Positions 16,785 to 24,761 of a stretch of 64,000 bases of DNA are shown here, in pieces (positions within the stretch are counted from its first letter, which is position 1; each line of letters starts with the position of its first letter). This stretch comes from Listeria swaminathanii (lineage in GTDB: Bacteria; Bacillota; Bacilli; Lactobacillales; Listeriaceae), in the NCBI RefSeq assembly GCF_014229645.1, contig NZ_JAATOD010000001.1, positions 496,001 to 560,000 on the forward strand, written 5' to 3'. The notes beneath the pieces are model-generated. The model did no database searches, had not been told where the DNA came from, and saw nothing but the letters and a program-made list of their open reading frames with translations. Position numbers and translations under genes: made by a program.

Positions 16785-17537
16785 ATGGCTATAAACAAAT
16801 TAAACGATTTTTATTTTAAAAAACTTGGCAGCTGGAATTTAATACATAGCTTTATAAAGGGTTTTTGGAGAGCGTTTTTTTTAATCGTATTGCTAATAAT
16901 TGTTATTAACATTATAGTTGCAAATTTTCTGGATAATGTTTTTTTAATTCCAGTAATGTTGATTAGTTTACTCTATATTCCACTCTTGTATTACCTATTA
17001 ATTTACAATCGTGCGAAGAAATTTATTCGGACGCGATATCAATTACGTAATTTTAAAGAGTTGACTGCAATGCGACGTTATTTATTATATGCCTATTTAG
17101 AAAAAAGCGGTTTTAGCACGCGGGATGATTTAGATAAACTGCTTCGATTTGTTCATTCGGAAATGGCAGAAGAGAAAAAGAACCATAAACCACTTAATAC
17201 AATTATTGGCGTTTTTATCGCAGCATTTTTGGCTATTTTGGGCGGTTCATTTTTGTTCTTAATGGAGAATGTAGTGGAAAGGCTTATTGCAGCTGTTATA
17301 ATAATCGTGCTCGCTGTTCTTCTATATTTTATCGGCTTAGCAATCATGAGAATTATTCGTTCCAAATCAGAAATAAATACAAGAAAAGAACATGAGCTTA
17401 CAAGAGAAATTATCGCCATTCAAACGGCTATGCTTGTCAGCGAAAACACTAGTTACCACCCATTTTTAGCAATGGAAAAGAAAGTGAATGAAAGTGAATT
17501 TTTAAAAGAGATAATTACATCACGGTCCTTTTTATAA
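16785..17537 (+). CDS. Four-segment membrane protein of unknown function
   Basis: A 250-residue protein with two pairs of membrane segments (about residues 24-45, 50-70, then 142-162, 168-190). The cytoplasmic stretch between them and the C-terminal tail are charged and helical. I do not recognise a family. A weak AGGTG site precedes the ATG. It stands alone between a terminator and a GntR gene 35 bases downstream that has its own GGAGG site; the two could be cotranscribed. Confidence 0.75.
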   Translation: MAINKLNDFYFKKLGSWNLIHSFIKGFWRAFFLIVLLIIVINIIVANFLDNVFLIPVMLISLLYIPLLYYLLIYNRAKKFIRTRYQLRNFKELTAMRRYLLYAYLEKSGFSTRDDLDKLLRFVHSEMAEEKKNHKPLNTIIGVFIAAFLAILGGSFLFLMENVVERLIAAVIIIVLAVLLYFIGLAIMRIIRSKSEINTRKEHELTREIIAIQTAMLVSENTSYHPFLAMEKKVNESEFLKEIITSRSFL

Positions 17538-17572
17538 ACATATCGTTATAGGCATATTTAGGAGGCAGAATC

Positions 17573-18223
17573 ATGACAACCAAACGCAAAGAGACGAGAG
17601 AAAGTGTTTGTTATCGGGAAATTAAAAAGAAGATTAGAAACGGGGAACTAAAGCCAGGCGATCGATTAATTGAAAATACGCTATCACAACAATTAGAAAT
17701 TAGCCGTACACCAATTCGAAAAGCAATCGGAATGCTTGCTGCAGATGGCTACGTCGAATACAATGATTTTCGCGGGGCGTTTGTGCGAGATAGTATTATA
17801 AATAAAGAACGTTACTTTGAAATGACAGAAATTATTGGTTTGTTTCTAAAACAAGCCATTCAAAAAATCCGTACGAAAAAAATCACCTTCAACAAAATGC
17901 GTGTCGTTGCTAAATTAGTTGAAATTGAACGGGAAGAAGCCCCAACCGACCCATCTACTTACTTTGAGTATGAAAAATGGTTCGTAAGTGATTTGTTAAC
18001 GTATATGAAAAATAATTACTATTTAAAAATTAGCGATGATTTTTTCAATAATATTCAAGAGTTTGGTGACGAGGAAGTCATTAAAATTGCGCAAAATGCC
18101 TGTGTTAAAACAGTTGCTAACATTCAACGTTTTATCGATGCATTAGAAGAAGAAGATTATGACCAGTGCATGGCGCTTATTGATCAAGTCATTGACGCCC
18201 ACGTATTAGTCGCTTATCGTTAA
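17573..18223 (+). CDS. GntR family transcriptional regulator
   Basis: A 216-residue regulator with an N-terminal winged helix of GntR type (YREIKKKIRNGELKPGDRLIE..LSQQLEISRTPIRKAIGMLAADGYVE, residues about 10-65). The C-terminal part is all-helical and FCD-like, but the three-His metal signature is not obvious, so it may bind a different ligand. In EGD-e the neighbouring genes include sugar transport genes that are absent here, so it may have lost its targets. RBS GGAGG lies 7 bases before the ATG. Confidence 0.85.
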   Translation: MTTKRKETRESVCYREIKKKIRNGELKPGDRLIENTLSQQLEISRTPIRKAIGMLAADGYVEYNDFRGAFVRDSIINKERYFEMTEIIGLFLKQAIQKIRTKKITFNKMRVVAKLVEIEREEAPTDPSTYFEYEKWFVSDLLTYMKNNYYLKISDDFFNNIQEFGDEEVIKIAQNACVKTVANIQRFIDALEEEDYDQCMALIDQVIDAHVLVAYR

Positions 18224-18261
18224 AAAAAGCATTGTCCTGCAAACGAGGACAATGCTTTTTT
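18224..18261. terminator. Bidirectional terminator between GntR and the YhdH-like gene
   Basis: Perfect stem AGCATTGTCCT (18229-18239) / AGGACAATGCT (18246-18256) flanked by A and T runs on both sides, serving convergent genes. Confidence 0.93.
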
Positions 18262-18263
18262 GT

Positions 18264-19253
18264 TTATTTTATCTTCACTAAATATCTACCAGTAACGCCG
18301 CCATTCATTACACGGTGTAATGCTTCAGGTAATTCGGAAAACGATACTTCTGTTGCCAAACTTTCTAGATTATCTAATTTGAAATCTGTCGCAAGTCGTC
18401 CCCAGATTCGTTCTCTTTTTGGCATCGGGCATAAAACGGAATCAATACCAAACAATTGAATGCCTCGCAAAATGAATGGGAAGACCGTCGTATCAAGTTT
18501 TCCACCAGCAGACATGCCACAAGTCGTTACGGCACCGCCATATTGCACCGCGGTTAGAAGATAAGCAAGTGGTTTGCCGCCAACACAATCAATCGCACCG
18601 GCATATAGTTGTTTATCTAACGCACGTACTTTTTCGGGTTGGAAAGCTTCTCTTGGAACGACTTCAGTAACGCCAAATGTTTCTAAGAATTCCTTAGCAT
18701 CACTTTTACCAGATGACGCTACAACTGAAAATCCACGTTTGGCAAGGATGGCTGAGCTAAGACTACCTACGCCGCCAGTTGCGCCGCTTACAGCAATTTT
18801 TCCCGCATCGGGTGTTACGCCACTAAATTCTAGTGCATCCACCGAGAGCGCCGCTGTAAAGCCTGCTGTACCAAGTATCATCGCTTCCTTCAACGATAAA
18901 CCATCTGGCAAAGGAACAACCCATTCAGCCGGTACGCGAATAAACTCACTATAACCACCAAAATAGCTCACACCAAAATCATAGCTAGTGACAATCACTT
19001 CGTCGCCAACTTGAAAACGGTCAGATTTTGATTCGACCACGATACCGCTCGCATCAATACCAGGAATAAAAGGATATTCGCTCACAATTTTCCCATCAGG
19101 AAGAACTGCCAGCCCATCTTTGTAATTAATACCAGAATAGTGTACTTCAATCGTTACTTCATTTTCCGGTAGGTTATCTAAAGTAGTTTCTCTAAAATGA
19201 AGGGAAGTATTATCTGCTTCTTTTTCAATGAAAAGTGCTTGAAATGATTTCAT
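18264..19253 (-). CDS. YhdH/YhfP-type zinc-free alcohol dehydrogenase-like oxidoreductase
   Basis: A 329-residue medium-chain reductase. Substrate/cofactor regions: YSGINYKDGLAV near 38, VTSYDFGVSYFGGYSEF near 100, and the NADPH-binding turn VSGATGGVGS near 150. The zinc-binding residues of true alcohol dehydrogenases are missing, as in E. coli YhdH/AcuI, which reduces acryloyl-CoA. The natural substrate here is uncertain. GGAGG precedes the ATG; a good promoter lies just upstream. Confidence 0.9.
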   Translation of the reverse strand: MKSFQALFIEKEADNTSLHFRETTLDNLPENEVTIEVHYSGINYKDGLAVLPDGKIVSEYPFIPGIDASGIVVESKSDRFQVGDEVIVTSYDFGVSYFGGYSEFIRVPAEWVVPLPDGLSLKEAMILGTAGFTAALSVDALEFSGVTPDAGKIAVSGATGGVGSLSSAILAKRGFSVVASSGKSDAKEFLETFGVTEVVPREAFQPEKVRALDKQLYAGAIDCVGGKPLAYLLTAVQYGGAVTTCGMSAGGKLDTTVFPFILRGIQLFGIDSVLCPMPKRERIWGRLATDFKLDNLESLATEVSFSELPEALHRVMNGGVTGRYLVKIK

Positions 19254-19292
19254 TTTTTAATTCCTCCACAACTCTATTTTGTGTTCTCCTTC

Positions 19293-19321
19293 ACTTTACG
19301 ACTTTTTTCGGCATTTTACAA
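19293..19321 (-). promoter_or_regulatory. Sigma-A promoter for the YhdH-like gene
   Basis: On the minus strand, TTGTAA (19321-19316), 17-base spacer and TAAAGT (19298-19293), 40 bases before the start codon. Confidence 0.65.
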
Positions 19322-19429
19322 GGCTGTGACTGGTACAAATCCCCATTTCAAGGTAAACTATAGTAGTGAAGATGCCGATATTATGTGTGAATTTATAAAT
19401 AGAATTTTTGGCAAGAAAGGGTGAGTGCG

Positions 19430-20359
19430 ATGGGGAAGGCACTATTGATTGTGAATCCATCATCAGGCAAAGAAAAAGGAAAAACCTACCTAGGGAAAAC
19501 AGAAGCAGTACTAAAAAAACGTTATGAAGAGGTAGAAGTTCGCCTCACTGAAAAAGCAGGAGATGCGACGGAATTTGCTTCTTGGGCTGCTGAACAAGGC
19601 TTTGAAGCTGTAATCGCAATGGGTGGCGACGGGACTTTAAACGAAACGATAAATGGTCTAGCTATTCATGAAAAACGACCTGATTTTGGCTTTGTTCCAC
19701 TTGGGACAGTCAATGATTTGGCGCGCTCGGTTGGCATACCGCTAAAACCCGAAAAAGCAATCCAAGCATTAGAAAAAGCGATTGCAGTACCGATGGACGT
19801 TGGCCGAATTGGCGACCAATACTTTATGAACGTCCTAGCGATTGGTATGATTGCGCAAGCTGTAGACCAAGTTAGCGTCGAACAAAAAACCAAATTTGGC
19901 TCGGTAGCGTACTTTTTAGAAGGCTTAAAAGCATTTAACCGCAATGAGTTACTTCATTTTAAAATAGAATATGACGAAGAAGTTTGGGAAGGTGAAGCGG
20001 CACTTGTCGTGGCTGGCTTAACGAAATCAGTCGGCGGGATGGAATCGTGGGCACCGGACGCAAAAATTGACGACGGGTACCTCCATATTATTATTCTAAC
20101 CAAGCTGGGTCTACTTGATGCAGCCAACATGATTCCGCAATTAATCCGCGGTAATTTGAAAAACAGTGACGGGGTCGTTTATATTAAAACGAAAAAACTA
20201 ACCATCGATGCGAGCGGAGAAGATTTAAGCATCAATGTTGACGGCGATCCAGGACCGGGCGTTCCCGCAGAAATCGAAGTCCTTGGCAGTCATTTAAATA
20301 TCCTTGCACCTAAAAAAAGCACCAAGAAGCGTTTCGGTCCATTCATACTGAAAAAGTAA
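19430..20359 (+). CDS. YegS/BmrU-type lipid kinase
   Basis: A 309-residue diacylglycerol-kinase-catalytic-domain protein. Motifs: NPSSGKEKG near residue 8 (nucleotide region), AMGGDGTLNETINGL near 62 (the GGDGT catalytic loop), and PLGTVNDLARS near 92. It phosphorylates diacylglycerol or a similar lipid at the membrane surface. The ATG at 19430 follows AAAGG by 9 bases; an in-frame GTG at 19421 abuts that site. The next small gene is 39 bases downstream and likely cotranscribed. Confidence 0.9.
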   Translation: MGKALLIVNPSSGKEKGKTYLGKTEAVLKKRYEEVEVRLTEKAGDATEFASWAAEQGFEAVIAMGGDGTLNETINGLAIHEKRPDFGFVPLGTVNDLARSVGIPLKPEKAIQALEKAIAVPMDVGRIGDQYFMNVLAIGMIAQAVDQVSVEQKTKFGSVAYFLEGLKAFNRNELLHFKIEYDEEVWEGEAALVVAGLTKSVGGMESWAPDAKIDDGYLHIIILTKLGLLDAANMIPQLIRGNLKNSDGVVYIKTKKLTIDASGEDLSINVDGDPGPGVPAEIEVLGSHLNILAPKKSTKKRFGPFILKK

Positions 20360-20398
20360 CCTACAATAATTGTAGAAGAATAAGGAGATGAAAGCTTT

Positions 20399-20731
20399 AT
20401 GGAAGAGGAATTAGAAGTCGTTTATAAAGGCTTGGCTAATGCGAAAAGCGGCTTTAAAGCGGTCCCTGGAAAGTTATATTTAACCGCAACGTATATTGTT
20501 CATAAACCGAATGATTACTTTGACGAAGAAATTAACATTCCGCTCAATCGGGTCGCAAAAATCCGCGGTGTTCGCACCAAAATCCTCGGAAAAGAATTGC
20601 TCTCCAACATTTTAGAAGTAGACATGATATCCGGAGTAAAGTATCAATTCGTTGTAAATAAGCAGAAGAAGTGGCTGGAAGCAGTTTCCAAAGTATTAGA
20701 CAGCCGCGGCGAATCAGAAAAATTAGCATAG
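20399..20731 (+). CDS. Small PH/GRAM-like domain protein
   Basis: A 110-residue soluble protein with a beta-rich pattern (KLYLTATYIVHKP, INIPLNRVAKIRGV, GVKYQFVVNKQKKWLEAV) ending in one amphipathic helix, as in bacterial PH/GRAM-like domains. Such domains often bind lipids or proteins at the membrane. It follows a lipid-kinase gene, so a membrane-linked role is possible. Exact function unknown. AAGGAG lies 10 bases before the ATG. Confidence 0.75.
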   Translation: MEEELEVVYKGLANAKSGFKAVPGKLYLTATYIVHKPNDYFDEEINIPLNRVAKIRGVRTKILGKELLSNILEVDMISGVKYQFVVNKQKKWLEAVSKVLDSRGESEKLA

Positions 20732-20732
20732 T

Positions 20733-20771
20733 AAGAAGCTGGCACAGGAAAAGTGACCAGCTTCTTTTTTT
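20733..20771. terminator. Bidirectional terminator between convergent genes
   Basis: Stem AAGAAGCTGG / CCAGCTTCTT with a 14-base loop and T-rich tail; the end overlaps the stop of the minus-strand kinase. Confidence 0.88.
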
Positions 20772-21636
20772 ACGCTAAATGAAATGCAGTTGCTCCAATC
20801 AAATTTGCATCATTTCCAAAGTGACAGCCAACAACAGTAGGACTAATAGTCGCAATGGGAACACTCGCTTTGACTTTCGCCACATAACGAGTTAACTCAT
20901 CAATAAAATCCGCCCGTTCACTCACACCGCCACCAATGATAACCAGTTCGGGATCCAGCGCATACTGTAAATTGAAAATACTCCGAGCAAGATAATAAAA
21001 CATTGTATCCAATTCTTCCTCCGCGATGGTATTTCCTTCTGCACGTAATTCAAAAGCGCGAAGTCCATCAATCGTATCTGCTGGAACCTCTAAACGCTCA
21101 GCAATCCTCGCCGCAGCATTCACGACCGTACCAAGCTCACTAAGCGTATGTCCGTCACGATCCATCAACATATAACCAAACTCACCACCATGCAAATTGG
21201 CCCCGTGATGCACCTTGCCACCGCGAATAACCGCACCACCAACACCACTTCCAAGAATCATAAAAATAATATCTTGTTTATCTTTCGCCGCACCAATCCA
21301 AACCTCTGCCAAGGCCGCACAGTTGGCATCATTTTCCATCGTAACCGGAAGCGCCAATTTTTCTTCAAGCAATTGTCTAAAAGGAAAGTTATGTATATAA
21401 GGAATCGCGCTCGCACCACCAATGATGCCGGTTTCATTATTAACCGCACCAGGACAACTAAAAGCAGCACCTTGAAACGGATAGTCATACTTAGTTTTTA
21501 CATCTACAAGAAGTTGCATCAGCTCATCCAAATTATCCGGGGTTTTGAATTTACCTTTTTCAAGTATTTCTCCAGCTGTTGTTAACACGCCAAACTTTAC
21601 TGCTGTTCCACCTAAATCAAACGCAAGTATCGTCAT
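20770..21636 (-). CDS. ROK-family sugar kinase (glucokinase / beta-glucoside kinase-like)
   Basis: A 288-residue ROK kinase. ATP-binding FDLGGTAVKFG opens the protein, the sugar-binding segment MENDANCAALAE is near residue 100, and the second phosphate loop ILGSGVGGAVIRGG near 128. The usual zinc motif CxCGxxGC is missing; that region reads HGGEFGYMLMDRDGHTLSELG. BglK-type beta-glucoside kinases also lack it, so a beta-glucoside is a plausible substrate. It is transcribed alone from a strong promoter with a palindrome next to the -10. Confidence 0.85.
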   Translation of the reverse strand: MTILAFDLGGTAVKFGVLTTAGEILEKGKFKTPDNLDELMQLLVDVKTKYDYPFQGAAFSCPGAVNNETGIIGGASAIPYIHNFPFRQLLEEKLALPVTMENDANCAALAEVWIGAAKDKQDIIFMILGSGVGGAVIRGGKVHHGANLHGGEFGYMLMDRDGHTLSELGTVVNAAARIAERLEVPADTIDGLRAFELRAEGNTIAEEELDTMFYYLARSIFNLQYALDPELVIIGGGVSERADFIDELTRYVAKVKASVPIATISPTVVGCHFGNDANLIGATAFHLA

Positions 21637-21657
21637 TACCCATTCTCCTTTGACAAA

Positions 21658-21698
21658 AAGTATATACTTATCATACTTTCAAACAAAACAAATGACAA
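21658..21698 (-). promoter_or_regulatory. Sigma-A promoter and palindromic operator of the ROK kinase gene
   Basis: Minus strand TTGTCA (21698-21693), 17-base spacer, TATGAT (21675-21670). Immediately downstream lies the 12-base perfect palindrome AAGTATATACTT (21658-21669), placed where a bound repressor would block initiation. Confidence 0.65.
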
Positions 21699-21750
21699 AT
21701 AAAAAGTGAAATACTTTGCTAAAAATTAACGTCATTTTCCAGTTTTGTGC

Positions 21751-21756
21751 TATAAT
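21751..21756 (+). promoter_or_regulatory. Extended -10 promoter for the gene at 21792
   Basis: TATAAT preceded by TGC (TGn extension). No clear -35. The start codon is 36 bases downstream. Confidence 0.5.
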
Positions 21757-21791
21757 AAAGCAAGAATTTGAAGCGCAGGAGGAAATGGTTA

Positions 21792-22175
21792 GTGGAGATA
21801 AAGGTTCAAAAGAAATTAACTGACGGCAGAATCGCTTTTAGTAGTGAATATGGTGAATGCGTTGGTATATGGGCCGATGAAGACCCAGAACCAAGTAGGG
21901 TTTACACGGTAGAAATTACGATACCGGACATGATTAGCGCGGAACTACTGCACGAAAGCGAAGAAAAACATTGTGCATTAGAAATAGATGAAGAAGGCTT
22001 AGTTCACGTAATTGGGAAGTTAGAGGATTACGAAGAAGACGGCTTTGCAGTGCTCCGCTTAGAAGAAAGTATTATTTGTTTTGACACGAAATTCAGCGAA
22101 GAAATCGAAATGCTCCATGGAAGATTTGTTGAATTTGTTATTCCAGAAATAAAATTGAGTAATGTTGGTATATAA
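21792..22175 (+). CDS. Small acidic protein of unknown function
   Basis: A 127-residue soluble, Glu-rich protein with a beta-rich look: VGIWADEDPEPSRVYTVEITIP near 28 and IIGKLEDYEEDGFAVLRLEESIICFD-like segments near 75. I do not recognise the family. GTG at 21792 is chosen because AGGAGG lies 9 bases upstream; the longer TTG frame from 21768 would put that ribosome site inside the gene. Convergent with the UPF0266 gene. Confidence 0.7.
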   Translation: MEIKVQKKLTDGRIAFSSEYGECVGIWADEDPEPSRVYTVEITIPDMISAELLHESEEKHCALEIDEEGLVHVIGKLEDYEEDGFAVLRLEESIICFDTKFSEEIEMLHGRFVEFVIPEIKLSNVGI

Positions 22176-22227
22176 AAAACGCCATGCTTCATTTCCTTAA
22201 AAACAGGAAATCAAGCGTGGCGTTTTT
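22174..22227. terminator. Bidirectional terminator between the small gene and the UPF0266 gene
   Basis: Long imperfect stem: AAAAAACGCCA...ATTTCCT pairs with AGGAAAT...TGGCGTTTTT across a short loop. Confidence 0.88.
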
Positions 22228-22705
22228 AGCTATATGTAGTAAATACAGCAAGCATTTTCTCTAAATCTTTCTCTGATCTTGCAAACAGCATCAAGCGTTG
22301 GCGATTGGTTTCAATCACAAGCACGCCGTCCTCTGATAAATTCATCCGCTCGATTTTGGCATAAGGGAAGAATAGTAGGGCATAAAAAAGTCCAGATTCT
22401 TTGAAAACAGCTTTCGAACTACGGAAGAAGCAAATATAGATGAAAAGTACACCCATAATCCCAAGTAGCACAGAAGTGGAAAATGGTCCTTCACGAAAGA
22501 ACGTATTAGAAACGAATAACAGAACGATAATCCCGACAAAAATATAGCCGTCCCAACGACCACGAGAACGCAATTTGATACTTAAAACCGTCTTACCTTT
22601 CCAAAGTGGAATTACTGCATCATTATACAAAATATACAGTATCGTCAAGATGTTTGCCGCGAACAAAAAGATATTAGTAGCATCCCAAACCATTTTAGCT
22701 ATCAC
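22226..22705 (-). CDS. UPF0266 (DUF986, YobD-like) membrane protein
   Basis: A 159-residue protein with three membrane segments (about residues 8-26, 52-70, 76-96) and a cytoplasmic C-terminal domain ending in [14 protein letters not shown]. The layout matches the UPF0266/YobD family, which in E. coli lies beside manXYZ. Here too it lies next to a mannose-type PTS operon on the same strand, just past its terminator, which suggests a link to mannose-PTS function. The biochemical role is unknown. Confidence 0.8.
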   Translation of the reverse strand: MIAKMVWDATNIFLFAANILTILYILYNDAVIPLWKGKTVLSIKLRSRGRWDGYIFVGIIVLLFVSNTFFREGPFSTSVLLGIMGVLFIYICFFRSSKAVFKESGLFYALLFFPYAKIERMNLSEDGVLVIETNRQRLMLFARSEKDLEKMLAVFTTYS

Positions 22706-22822
22706 TCACAATCTATCATTGATATAGTTTAGTCATATTGTAACATAATTATGTGAGGAAGAGGGAGAAGTGGGTTTGAGGATGTTCATTTAGAGCGGAT
22801 CTTTCGGCATAATAAGGCATAC

Positions 22823-22858
22823 AAAAAAAGAACCGGAATTTTAATCCCGGTTCTTTTC
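22823..22858 (-). terminator. Intrinsic terminator of the mannose PTS operon
   Basis: On the minus strand AAGAACCGG / CCGGTTCTT with a loop of about 10 bases and a seven-T tail, 20 bases after the IID stop codon. Confidence 0.9.
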
Positions 22859-22877
22859 GAATTATAATAACCATCCA

Positions 22878-23756
22878 TTACCCAAGCGGTGAATACCCAG
22901 CTGGTGGAAGTCCTAAGATTCCAGACCAGTAACCTAGAATACCAACAACGAATAGTCCTAAAATTAACCATAAAGCATTGACTTTTTTCTTGAGTATCCA
23001 CATACAAGCGAATGTAAGTAGAAGGGCAAGAAGACCTGGCATTAATTGGTCCAAGATACTTTGAACAGTAGTTGGAACGTCTTTACCAGTTTTAGAGTCT
23101 TCTGTTGTATAAGCTACTAGTGGAACATAGATTGTGGTCCATTTATTAACGAGGGCACCCATAACGAATAGTCCGAGAATGGAAGCTCCTTCTGTTAGTT
23201 TTTGAAGCAAGCCGCCTGACATATCAGATACGACATCCGTACCTTTTGTATATCCGTAGAACACGCCCCAATAACGGAAACTTAAGCGAATCGCATTAAA
23301 TAGTACGAAGAATAAAATTGGTCCGATAATACTACCGTCAGTCGCAAAACCGGCACCTAAAGCGGCAAGTACTGGACGAACAGTTCCCCAGAAAATTGGA
23401 TCCCCAACGCCGGCAAGTGGTCCCATTAGACCTACTTTAATACCATTGATAGCGCCATCGTCAATATCAGCACCATTGGCTTTTTGTTCTTCCATCGCGG
23501 TTGTTACACCTAAGATTGGTGCGGCCATATATGGATGTGTATTAAAGAATTCAAGGTGACGTTTGATAGCTTGTTCTCTTTCAGGTCCTTTTTCAGGATA
23601 AAGACGTTTAATCACGGGGATTACTGAGAAACAGAACCCTAGTGATTGCATACGCTCAAAGTTCCACGACCCTTGGAAGAGGTTGGAACGAACGAACACG
23701 CCCATTAAATCACTTTTCGTTATTTTCTTTTCATTAACTGTAATTTGTTCACTCAT
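22878..23756 (-). CDS. mpoD: Mannose-family PTS component IID
   Basis: A 292-residue IID subunit. ITKSDLMGVFVRSNLFQGSWNFERMQSLGF near the start is characteristic of EIID-Man, followed by the MGPLAGVGDPIFWGTVRPVLAALG region near 133. Membrane segments cluster in the C-terminal third. With IIC it forms the membrane channel for mannose, glucose or a related hexose, and IIC/IID pairs are also receptors for class IIa bacteriocins. Fourth gene of the operon IIA-IIB-IIC-IID (Mpo system, lmo0784-lmo0781 by order). Confidence 0.95.
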   Translation of the reverse strand: MSEQITVNEKKITKSDLMGVFVRSNLFQGSWNFERMQSLGFCFSVIPVIKRLYPEKGPEREQAIKRHLEFFNTHPYMAAPILGVTTAMEEQKANGADIDDGAINGIKVGLMGPLAGVGDPIFWGTVRPVLAALGAGFATDGSIIGPILFFVLFNAIRLSFRYWGVFYGYTKGTDVVSDMSGGLLQKLTEGASILGLFVMGALVNKWTTIYVPLVAYTTEDSKTGKDVPTTVQSILDQLMPGLLALLLTFACMWILKKKVNALWLILGLFVVGILGYWSGILGLPPAGYSPLG

Positions 23757-23774
23757 ATTTTTTCTCCCCCTTCC

Positions 23775-24587
23775 TTAGTCGTCAAGGTCGTCGTCGAGAT
23801 CATCTGATGCTCGTCCGCCGCCGCCCCCGCCGTATTGTTGGATAGCTTCTTTCAATTGATATTTAGGGTTTAGTTGGATGTAAATGATTGCTGCAACTAG
23901 TCCTAAAACACCTAGTGCTACTAAGTTGAATTGAGTAAATGCTGCTACAACAAAACCTAAGAAGAAGAAAGGCATTAAATATTTAGCTGACATCATGTTA
24001 ATAACCATTGCGTAACCAACAACAACGATAAATCCACCAGCTACGTTTAGACCATTAACGATAACGTCCGGAATGGCATTGAGTAAATTTTCTACGACGC
24101 TTGTACCAACTGTTACCGCAACGATAACGGCTGGAATTGCGATACGCATAGCTTGAAGTAGTAGTGCTGAAACATGTATCCAGTCGAGACTTCGCAGGTT
24201 ACCTTCCTTACCAGCTTTATCAGCCATATGTTGGAATGCAACTGTAATTGTACGAACTAGGATAGTAAGTACTTGACCAAGAGCAGCTAAAGGAATAGCA
24301 AGTGAAATCCCTACACTGATATCTTGTCCCCCTGTAATAACTAAGATGGTAGAAATAATAGATGCAAGGGCAGCATCTGGAGCAACCGCAGCCCCGATGT
24401 TCATCCATCCAAGCGCGATCATTTCAAGTGTACCCCCAATAATAATACCCGTTGTAATATCCCCAAGAACAAGACCAATCAATGTACAGGCAATCAATGG
24501 ACGGTGGGTTTGCCACTCATCCAAAATACTACCCATACCACTAATACACGATACGAGGAATACAAGGATTAATTGTATTGCTGACAT
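23775..24587 (-). CDS. mpoC: Mannose-family PTS component IIC with Gly/Asp-rich tail
   Basis: A 270-residue EIIC-Man membrane subunit: CTLIGLVLGDITTGIIIGGTLEMIALGWMNIGAA-like substrate region near 30-65 and about eight hydrophobic segments. The C-terminus is unusual: after YQLKEAIQQY comes six Gly, RAS, and an Asp/Leu-only end (DDLDDDLDD). The start ATG at 24587 follows GGGAGG by about 6 bases; a TTG five codons upstream would overlap that site. The 174-base gap to the IIB gene holds a hairpin and a possible small gene. Confidence 0.93.
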   Translation of the reverse strand: MSAIQLILVFLVSCISGMGSILDEWQTHRPLIACTLIGLVLGDITTGIIIGGTLEMIALGWMNIGAAVAPDAALASIISTILVITGGQDISVGISLAIPLAALGQVLTILVRTITVAFQHMADKAGKEGNLRSLDWIHVSALLLQAMRIAIPAVIVAVTVGTSVVENLLNAIPDVIVNGLNVAGGFIVVVGYAMVINMMSAKYLMPFFFLGFVVAAFTQFNLVALGVLGLVAAIIYIQLNPKYQLKEAIQQYGGGGGGRASDDLDDDLDD

Positions 24588-24685
24588 ATATTTCCCTCCC
24601 AATTTTTCTTTTGAATGATAAAATAAGATAATTTCATTATGATGACTGAATAAATTAAGCGTCTAATACTTAGGCTTTTATTCAT
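24569..24685 (-). CDS. Candidate 38-residue small protein between IIB and IIC
   Basis: An ATG at 24685 follows AAAGGGGTGATTC, a good ribosome site. The frame encodes a basic, partly hydrophobic peptide beginning MNKSLSIRRLIYSVIIMKLS and stops inside the start of the IIC gene in another frame, overlapping it by 19 bases. It could be a real small membrane-associated protein or a coupling leader for IIC translation. No homologue is known to me. Confidence 0.4.
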   Translation of the reverse strand: MNKSLSIRRLIYSVIIMKLSYFIIQKKNWEGNICQQYN

Positions 24686-24730
24686 GAATCACCCCTTTAA
24701 AGGTCTTCCTTTAAACGTTTGTTTTTTCGG

Positions 24731-24752
24731 GGCTCTAAAGTAGATTAGAGCC
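24731..24752 (-). promoter_or_regulatory. Intercistronic hairpin between IIB and IIC genes
   Basis: Perfect 8-base stem GGCTCTAA / TTAGAGCC with a 6-base loop. No U-tract follows on the minus strand, so it is not a normal terminator. It may mark an mRNA processing or stability site that sets different levels of soluble and membrane PTS subunits. Confidence 0.5.
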
Positions 24753-24761
24753 GCGGATGAA

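Noticed and set aside
23775-23835. CRISPR or microsatellite-like repeat
   Set aside because: The repetitive GTC/GCC bases encode the Gly/Asp tail of the IIC protein; no spacer pattern is present.
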